From Verrucomicrobiaceae bacterium (GTDB lineage Bacteria; Verrucomicrobiota; Verrucomicrobiia; Verrucomicrobiales; Akkermansiaceae), in assembly GCA_027487355.1 (NCBI GenBank), contig JAIYDT010000248.1:1-33649 (forward strand): DNA of 33,649 nucleotides, in the 5' to 3' direction. The notes beneath the pieces are model-generated. The model searched no databases. It saw only the letters and a list, made by a program, of their open reading frames with translations, and was not told the origin of the DNA. Positions 28,623 through 33,649 of this stretch are shown one piece after another. The position numbers were made by a program, and so were the translations under genes. Each line of letters begins with the position of its first letter. Position 1 is the first letter of the stretch.

Positions 28623-30776
28623 ATGCGGCCACTTTCCTTTCTCGCCACCCTCCTTCCCGGCCTTCTTCTCGCTTCCGAACCAGCCTCGGAACTCATCGCC
28701 ACCGGCCTGCACGATCCCATGGAGATCTCCGTCGCGGCGGATGGCGACGTGTATGTCATCGAGCGCGAGGGCCGCGTGCTCCGCGTCCGCCCCTCCACCG
28801 GCGGGCTGTTCGAAATCGGAAACCTTCCCGTCACCGCGCTGCGGGAGGCGGACTCCAAGACCAGTTGGGCACGGGAGGATGGCTTGTTGGGTCTGGCTCT
28901 CGATCCTGCCTTCGCGAAGAACCGGCGGCTCTATCTTTACTACAGCGATCCGGTGAAGCTGCTGAACCGGCTGTCGCGCTTTACCCTGAAGGAGGGAAAG
29001 CTCGACCTCGCTTCGGAACTCACCCTGCTGGAGATCCCCACGGACCGCCACGACCGGGTTTGCCATCATGGTGGCTCGATCGCCTTCGGACCCGATGGAC
29101 TGCTTTATCTCAGCACGGGCGACAACACCAACCCCTTCGAAAGCGGCGGGTATGCGCCCATCGACGATCGCGAAGGACGCGACCACACCAACGCCATGCG
29201 CAGCGCCGGCAACACCAATGACCTTCGGGGCAAGGTTCTGCGCATCCGTCCGACCGAAAAGGGTTACGAGATCCCTGCCGGCAACCTGTTCCCGAAAGGC
29301 ACCGCAAAAGCCCGCCCCGAGATCTATGTGATGGGCTGCCGGAATCCGTTCCGCATTTCCATCGATCCCAAAAAGAACGTCCTCTACTGGGGCGAGGTGG
29401 GACCAGATGCCTCGAACGCCAACGATCACGGCCCACGCGGACATGATGAGGTCAATCAGGCCAAGAAAGCCGGTAACTTCGGCTGGCCCTTTGTCATCGG
29501 CGACAACAAGCCCTACGCGATCGTCGATTTCGCGACCGGGAAAGCCGGTGCAATGACCGACCCCGCCGCACCGAAGAATCCCTCGACCCACAACACCGGA
29601 CTCGTTGATCTGCCTCCGGCCAACAAGGCCTTCATCTGGTATCCCTATGCCGCCAGCGAGGAGTTCCCCGTCATGGGAAGTGGGGGCCGGAACGCGATGG
29701 CGGGTCCGGTTTTCTACTACGATTCCAGTAGGAAATGGAACCTGCTCGACAAGTCCGACGACCACACCCTGCTGACCTATGACTGGATGCGATCCACCAT
29801 CTGGAAGGCGAAGCTCGGAAACAACGAGGAACTCGTGAAACTGGAACCCCTGATCGCAGGATTGAAACATCCGATGGATCTGGAAACCGACAAGGACGGG
29901 AATGTCTGGCTTCTCGAGTATGGATCCGACTGGTATTTCAACAAGGACGGCGCGGTCCGAAGACTTCGCGCTGCAAGCGGAGCGAAGCCGCCGACGGTCA
30001 CCATCGCCGCTGGAGGAGCCGAAGGTTCCTATCAGGCCACGAGCGATGCAGAGATCAAGTGGTGGATCACCGAAGGTGCGAGCGAACGTCTTGTCGGCAG
30101 CGGAAACAAGGTCACCCTTCCCAAGTCGGATGCGGTCGAACTGCGGGCCGTCGCCACGAACAAGTCCGGCCAGATCGCGGTGGCGAGGGTCTCATTGAAG
30201 AACGAAGCGCAGCAGCCCGCGCTGGTGCTATCGCTGGCTGGAAAGCCTACCGCGCTGGGCTTTGGAGAATCGATTGCCTTCGAGGTCAAGTCGGTCACAC
30301 CACCGGACGCCGCCAACATTTCCGTTCGTGCCCGCTACATTCCGCCGACCGGGCATGACGCCGGAGGGCCGCAGTTCACGGGAGATCAAGAGAAGTTCAT
30401 CACTTCCAAGCAGTGCCTCGCCTGCCATCAGGTCGACAAGGCCTCGGTCGGGCCGAAGTACCTCGACGTCGCGATGAAGTATCGGGAGCGCCCGGACGCC
30501 GTGGCCGTTCTAACAGCCAAGCTCAAGTCCGGCGGCTCCGGAGTCTGGGGTCAGGTGCCGATGCCTCCACAGGCTGCGGTCAATCCGGCCGAGGCTGAAA
30601 CCCTGATCAAGGCGATCCTTGGCCTCGGTGAAGGCATCAGCGAAACCCGGGGCCAGCTCAAGGGCAACCTGAAGCTCCCCTCTGCTCCCGCCGCCGTTCA
30701 GGCTGGTGGGGCTTGGGAGATCAGCGTGGAGGCACCGGGCCATTCACCCGCCAAGATGCGGCTTCAGGCCAAGTGA
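28623..30776 (+). CDS. Secreted PQQ-type sugar dehydrogenase fused to cytochrome c
   Basis: A 717-residue exported protein with a signal peptide (about residues 1-17). Residues about 20-450 form a six-bladed beta-propeller of the glucose/sorbosone dehydrogenase family. Landmarks are IATGLHDPMEISVAADGDVYVIEREG, LGLALDPAFAKNRRLYLYYS, VCHHGGSIAFGPDGLLYLSTGDN (with the likely catalytic His), and GEVGPDASNANDHGPRGHDEVN. A beta-sandwich linker (about 455-575) leads to a cytochrome c domain with CLACH (residues 598-602) and a probable axial Met in VPMPPQ (Met647). The enzyme likely oxidises a sugar in the periplasm and passes electrons through its own haem. A tail of about 60 residues follows. PQQ use is from family knowledge. 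Confidence 0.9.
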   Translation: MRPLSFLATLLPGLLLASEPASELIATGLHDPMEISVAADGDVYVIEREGRVLRVRPSTGGLFEIGNLPVTALREADSKTSWAREDGLLGLALDPAFAKNRRLYLYYSDPVKLLNRLSRFTLKEGKLDLASELTLLEIPTDRHDRVCHHGGSIAFGPDGLLYLSTGDNTNPFESGGYAPIDDREGRDHTNAMRSAGNTNDLRGKVLRIRPTEKGYEIPAGNLFPKGTAKARPEIYVMGCRNPFRISIDPKKNVLYWGEVGPDASNANDHGPRGHDEVNQAKKAGNFGWPFVIGDNKPYAIVDFATGKAGAMTDPAAPKNPSTHNTGLVDLPPANKAFIWYPYAASEEFPVMGSGGRNAMAGPVFYYDSSRKWNLLDKSDDHTLLTYDWMRSTIWKAKLGNNEELVKLEPLIAGLKHPMDLETDKDGNVWLLEYGSDWYFNKDGAVRRLRAASGAKPPTVTIAAGGAEGSYQATSDAEIKWWITEGASERLVGSGNKVTLPKSDAVELRAVATNKSGQIAVARVSLKNEAQQPALVLSLAGKPTALGFGESIAFEVKSVTPPDAANISVRARYIPPTGHDAGGPQFTGDQEKFITSKQCLACHQVDKASVGPKYLDVAMKYRERPDAVAVLTAKLKSGGSGVWGQVPMPPQAAVNPAEAETLIKAILGLGEGISETRGQLKGNLKLPSAPAAVQAGGAWEISVEAPGHSPAKMRLQAK

Positions 30777-30838
30777 CGGATCCTTCACTTGCGGGATCGG
30801 GCTTGACGCGTCCCCTTCCCGCGATTCCTTAGCGTCAC

Positions 30839-32989
30839 ATGGCTTTTCCCAAAGGATTCCTCTTCGGCACGGCCAACGCCGATCATCAGGTGGAGGCCCA
30901 CGATCCGGAGAGGGAGGACGTGTGGGATCTCTGGGAACGCTGTCAGGGCCTGACACCTCGAGGAAGAGCCACTGATTTCACCAACCGCTACGAGGAAGAC
31001 GTGAGCGCGGCGGCCGCCATGGGCTGCAAGCTGTTCCGCTTTTCCGTGGCCTGGGCGCGGGTGGAACCATCCGACGGTCACTTCGATCCCGCGGCCCTGG
31101 ATCACTATCGCAAGGTCGCCGCAAGCATCCGCCAAAAGGGTATGAAGGTGATGCTCACCCTGCATCACTTCGTCTGGCCGGTCTGGCTGGAGCGCGATCA
31201 TGATGGCATGATCGGCACGCGCTTTCCTGATCTCTTCGCCCGCTATGCGGAACGGGTCGCGGCGTCGTTAGGCGATCTGGTGGACTACTGGATCACTTTC
31301 AACGAACCCAGCCAGCTCACCTTCGGCTTCATCCGGCCTTGGTGGCAGAACCGCTACTACATGCCGCCTGGACTGCCGCGCGGCTCGGATGTCGATGCGG
31401 AAGCCGAAGCGGTCGGCAAGTTGATCCCTTCCCTGTTCCTTGCCCATGCGAGGGCACGGGCGTCGATCAAGGGTCTTCACCCTGAGGCAAAGGTCGGCGT
31501 GAACCCACTGGTCACCGGCTTCCCGACCTGGCTGCAGATGCTGATGGACTTCGGGGCCTGTCACCGGGGGCTTTCGGAAGCGGTGTTCAAGTTCACGACG
31601 GCCGGTGCCCTCGTCAGCGAAAAAGGGGACGTCGATCTGGTCATCGGAGGAGTGACCGCAGGCGATCAGACCGCCTTCGAATTCAGCGATCCCTATGTCC
31701 GCACCGGCAAGGCGGTGCTGGTGAACGCGAACTATCAGGAACCCGACCTCGCCTCGCTCTCAGGAAGGAAGGTCGGAGTCATCGGCATCGGCAACCAGCC
31801 GGACTCCTGGAAACGGGACCTTCCGGACTCCGCGAGAAAGCGGATCTTCGCCAACTACGATGCAGCCCGTAGTTCACTGGCGTCCGGGGAGATCGATGCG
31901 GTTTACGGCGATGCCTTCTTCCTGCTCCCCGAGGGCATGATCGGAGGAGAGTGCTTCCGCTTTCTGGCCACCGGCCTGAGCGATGAGTCCTACGTCGTGG
32001 TGGCTCCGCACGGTCATGGCGAACTGCTCAACCGGGTCAACCGCGCGATCGCCGGGTTTCAACTCGCATCCGGCGAATCCTTTGCTGCGCCCTGGCAATC
32101 GCACGCCGGGTCGATCCCTCTGGAAGCTCCAAGGCCGCTGTCCCTCCGGGAAGTGATGACGGGAAAACCGGGCCGCGAGGAAACCGAGCCATCCAGTCGT
32201 GAACTGGGACGCGTCCGGCGGCGTGGAAAAATCCGGATCGGGATCAGAACCGACGCGCCGGGGGTCTCGGAGATTTCCACGGCCGATGGCCTCGAGGTCA
32301 AGCTGGCGGGCTTGATCGCACGCGAGGTATTGGGGGATGATACCCTGCTGGAGATCGTTCCAGTGGAGCCACAGCAGAGGTTCAAGCTGCTCAAGTCCAA
32401 ATCCGGATGGCTCAACTGGGCCTGGCGTTTCTGGGGCACGACCAGCCTGATCGCCAATGCCAACTGGTGGTATCTCGGAACCTCGGGCCGGCTCCCGAAG
32501 GAACTCTGCCCGGAGGAAGCCGTGGGCGCGCAGGACTTCGTGGGACTCGACTACTACTGGGGTCTTCCGACGAATCGGCTGCATCGTTTCCGCTCACTGG
32601 AGGATGCCGCCCACGGCCGCTTTCTCCAGGCACCGGTGTGGCCACGCGGATTGCTGCACGCCTTGCGACGCTTTCACCGCTGGTTTCCGGAGCAGGAGCT
32701 TTTCATTGTGGAAAACGGCAGTGTGCCGATGGCCGATGGAGTCAATCGGACCGACTACCTCAAGGCCCACATCGCCGAGGTGGAGCAGGCCTTGGACGAA
32801 GGTCTTCCCGTGAAAGGCTATAACTTCTGGTCGATCACATCTAACCGCGAGTGGGGCCATCCCTTTGATCCGAATACCGACTTCGGCCTCTACTTCGTGG
32901 ACCTCGACAAGGACCCCGAGCTCAAGCGGGTGGAGACTGCGGAGGTGGAGGTCTATCGGGAAATCATCCGCACCTCGGGAGGCGCCTGA
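30839..32989 (+). CDS. GH1 glycoside hydrolase with an inserted, circularly permuted solute-binding domain
   Basis: A 716-residue protein made of a split family 1 glycosidase. The N-terminal half (about 1-255) shows FPKGFLFGTANADHQVEA, RFSVAWARVEPSDGHFDPAALDHY, LTLHHFVWPVWL and the acid/base motif TFNEP (Glu156). The C-terminal half (about 522-716) shows DFVGLDYYWG, the nucleophile motif FIVENG (Glu625) and YNFWSITSNREWGHPFDPNTDFGL. Between them lies a family-3 solute-binding-like domain in swapped order: first DVDLVIGGVT...FEFSDPYVRTGKAVLVN to LLNRVNRAIAGFQ, then a linker, then RRRGKIRIGIRTDAPG to RFKLLKS. GH1 enzymes hydrolyse beta-glucosides. There is no signal peptide, so it is probably cytoplasmic. 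One continuous frame with uniform GC3 argues against an assembly error. Confidence 0.87.
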   Translation: MAFPKGFLFGTANADHQVEAHDPEREDVWDLWERCQGLTPRGRATDFTNRYEEDVSAAAAMGCKLFRFSVAWARVEPSDGHFDPAALDHYRKVAASIRQKGMKVMLTLHHFVWPVWLERDHDGMIGTRFPDLFARYAERVAASLGDLVDYWITFNEPSQLTFGFIRPWWQNRYYMPPGLPRGSDVDAEAEAVGKLIPSLFLAHARARASIKGLHPEAKVGVNPLVTGFPTWLQMLMDFGACHRGLSEAVFKFTTAGALVSEKGDVDLVIGGVTAGDQTAFEFSDPYVRTGKAVLVNANYQEPDLASLSGRKVGVIGIGNQPDSWKRDLPDSARKRIFANYDAARSSLASGEIDAVYGDAFFLLPEGMIGGECFRFLATGLSDESYVVVAPHGHGELLNRVNRAIAGFQLASGESFAAPWQSHAGSIPLEAPRPLSLREVMTGKPGREETEPSSRELGRVRRRGKIRIGIRTDAPGVSEISTADGLEVKLAGLIAREVLGDDTLLEIVPVEPQQRFKLLKSKSGWLNWAWRFWGTTSLIANANWWYLGTSGRLPKELCPEEAVGAQDFVGLDYYWGLPTNRLHRFRSLEDAAHGRFLQAPVWPRGLLHALRRFHRWFPEQELFIVENGSVPMADGVNRTDYLKAHIAEVEQALDEGLPVKGYNFWSITSNREWGHPFDPNTDFGLYFVDLDKDPELKRVETAEVEVYREIIRTSGGA
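31610..32401 (+). other. Domain insertion: permuted SBP_bac_3-like segment within the GH1 gene
   Basis: Residues about 258-407 carry the usual second part of a family-3 solute-binding protein: DLVIGG strand, FSDPY, a SLSGRKVGVI segment, GEIDAVYGDAFF, and a closing helix NRAIAGF. Residues about 457-521 carry the usual first part: RGKIRIGI strand, GLEVKLAGLIAREVLG helix, EIVPVE strand, RFKLLKS helix. The break falls exactly between that helix and the DLVIGG strand. A 50-residue linker (about 408-456) joins the old ends. The Arg that normally contacts amino-acid ligands (in T-x-ER before the FSxPY motif) is missing. Confidence 0.8.
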
Positions 32990-32991
32990 TT

Positions 32992-33649
32992 TCAGAACGA
33001 GTCGAGTTCCTTGCGAATGACACCCCGGAGCAAAGGATCATCCGTCGAGTTCATCAAATCATCGAGGCTCTCACGCTGATGGAGCGTCGGCCGCGAGACG
33101 AGGGCAGACATCACTTCACTTCGGCCTATCTCCGGTAGTTTGGAAATCCACTCCACGCAAGCCCTGGCATCGGACTCAGGCCATTGGCTGATCAGTTGAA
33201 CGGCCGCCGGGATGGCGACCCGTGCCTCCTGCCGGCTCACGAAAACTGCCGCCTCCCTGAGGTTCTGCCGGGCCCAGCGCTGACTGATCTCCACAAGTGT
33301 CCGATCACGCGTTTCAAGATCTCCAACATCGCTCAGAACCTTCTCCGCAGCCTGCTTTGGCTGGCTCTGGGACATCACGCAGTAAACCGCCGCGAGCAGA
33401 AGATCTCGGTTCGCGGCGTCGGGCTGATCACCCGCCCACTTCAAGGCCTGATCCAATGAGCTGGTGGCATATTCCATGGCCGCCTGCTTCAGCATCGCGT
33501 CCCGCATCTCTCCGGCTGGCAGTTCCTCCACAAATCTCACGGCCTCCTCCGGCTGTGATTGCATGAGCCCGCCTGCGATCTCCGTGATCAGGATTGCTGC
33601 CAGATCGTCAGGGAGAGACTTCACCCACTCAAGACAGGCCGATGGCTCA
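32992..33649 (-). CDS. Helical-repeat protein (C-terminal part; continues beyond the window)
   Basis: The frame stays open to the right edge, so the true start is outside. The ORF-track GTG at 33624 is internal (upstream codons read EPSACLEW). The visible 219 residues are alpha-helical repeats of about 35 residues, with a recurring A-x-x-x-W/F-x-x-x-LP pattern: ACLEWVKSLPDD, AVRFVEELPAGEMRDAM, ALKWAGDQPDAANRD, ACVEWISKLPEIGRSEV. This resembles large Verrucomicrobiota/Planctomycetota proteins of unknown role, probably protein-binding scaffolds. It ends 2 bp from the convergent GH1 gene. Confidence 0.75.
   Translation of the reverse strand, partial: EPSACLEWVKSLPDDLAAILITEIAGGLMQSQPEEAVRFVEELPAGEMRDAMLKQAAMEYATSSLDQALKWAGDQPDAANRDLLLAAVYCVMSQSQPKQAAEKVLSDVGDLETRDRTLVEISQRWARQNLREAAVFVSRQEARVAIPAAVQLISQWPESDARACVEWISKLPEIGRSEVMSALVSRPTLHQRESLDDLMNSTDDPLLRGVIRKELDSF

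Noticed and set aside
28572-29870. 432-codon minus-strand ORF opposite the sugar dehydrogenase
   Set aside because: It is antisense to a well-supported gene and lacks family features.
1-33649. CRISPR arrays, tRNA, rRNA, IS elements, prophage genes
   Set aside because: None were seen: no regularly spaced repeats, no transposase or integrase motifs, and no tRNA-like cloverleaf in the intergenic gaps inspected by eye.

Overview
The window looks like chromosomal DNA from a high-GC Gram-negative bacterium, most likely of the Verrucomicrobiota (Verrucomicrobiaceae-like). This is inferred from the gene mix: a Kdo transferase for lipopolysaccharide, PF12831-type FAD oxidoreductases, a PQQ-type sugar dehydrogenase fused to cytochrome c, DUF1573, a MidA/NDUFAF7-like methyltransferase, helical-repeat proteins, and starts that mostly lack a clear Shine-Dalgarno sequence. 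There is no rRNA, tRNA, phage or insertion sequence. No taxonomic marker was available to confirm the assignment.

Layout. (1) 1-2278: a truncated MacB/FtsX-type permease, a polyprenyl diphosphate synthase and a secreted YceI protein run leftwards. A small secreted thioredoxin-like protein diverges from them. (2) 2295-3905: a hairpin between convergent genes, a PreA-like dihydropyrimidine dehydrogenase without Fe-S modules, and a roughly 420-bp AT-rich intergenic region. (3) 3906-6820: a tightly overlapping leftward operon of ECF sigma factor, anti-sigma-like membrane protein, secreted hypothetical, DUF1573 protein and anchored rhodanese. (4) 6921-11379: a leftward lipid-type cluster of FabG-like reductase, ACP, flippase-like membrane protein, patatin, second ACP and FAD oxidoreductase. 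A pair of palindromes separates it from a divergent exported FAD oxidoreductase. (5) 13281-19898: rightward genes for a secreted hypothetical, an AsmA-like protein, RsmD, WaaA, an RG-rich/Lys-rich unknown protein and a 180-aa unknown protein with a strong terminator. (6) 20038-25540: a leftward carbohydrate operon with a DapA-like lyase, LacI regulator, TIM-barrel isomerase and Gfo/Idh/MocA dehydrogenase, then a terminator and a long ROK protein. (7) 25883-26517: a VapBC-like pair whose toxin has no in-frame start codon. (8) 26593-33649: a MidA-like methyltransferase, a fructokinase-like ROK kinase, a secreted sugar dehydrogenase-cytochrome c, an unusual GH1 hybrid and a truncated helical-repeat protein.

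The most striking object is the 716-residue protein at 30839-32989. It is a family 1 glycoside hydrolase with both catalytic-glutamate motifs. A family-3 solute-binding-protein-like domain sits inside the barrel, and that domain is circularly permuted: its normal C-terminal part comes first and its normal N-terminal part second, joined by a new linker. The layout resembles laboratory-built enzyme/binding-protein switches and suggests a ligand-gated, cytoplasmic glycosidase. The carbohydrate genes around it (ROK kinases, sugar dehydrogenase, LacI operon) fit a polysaccharide- or oligosaccharide-using lifestyle.
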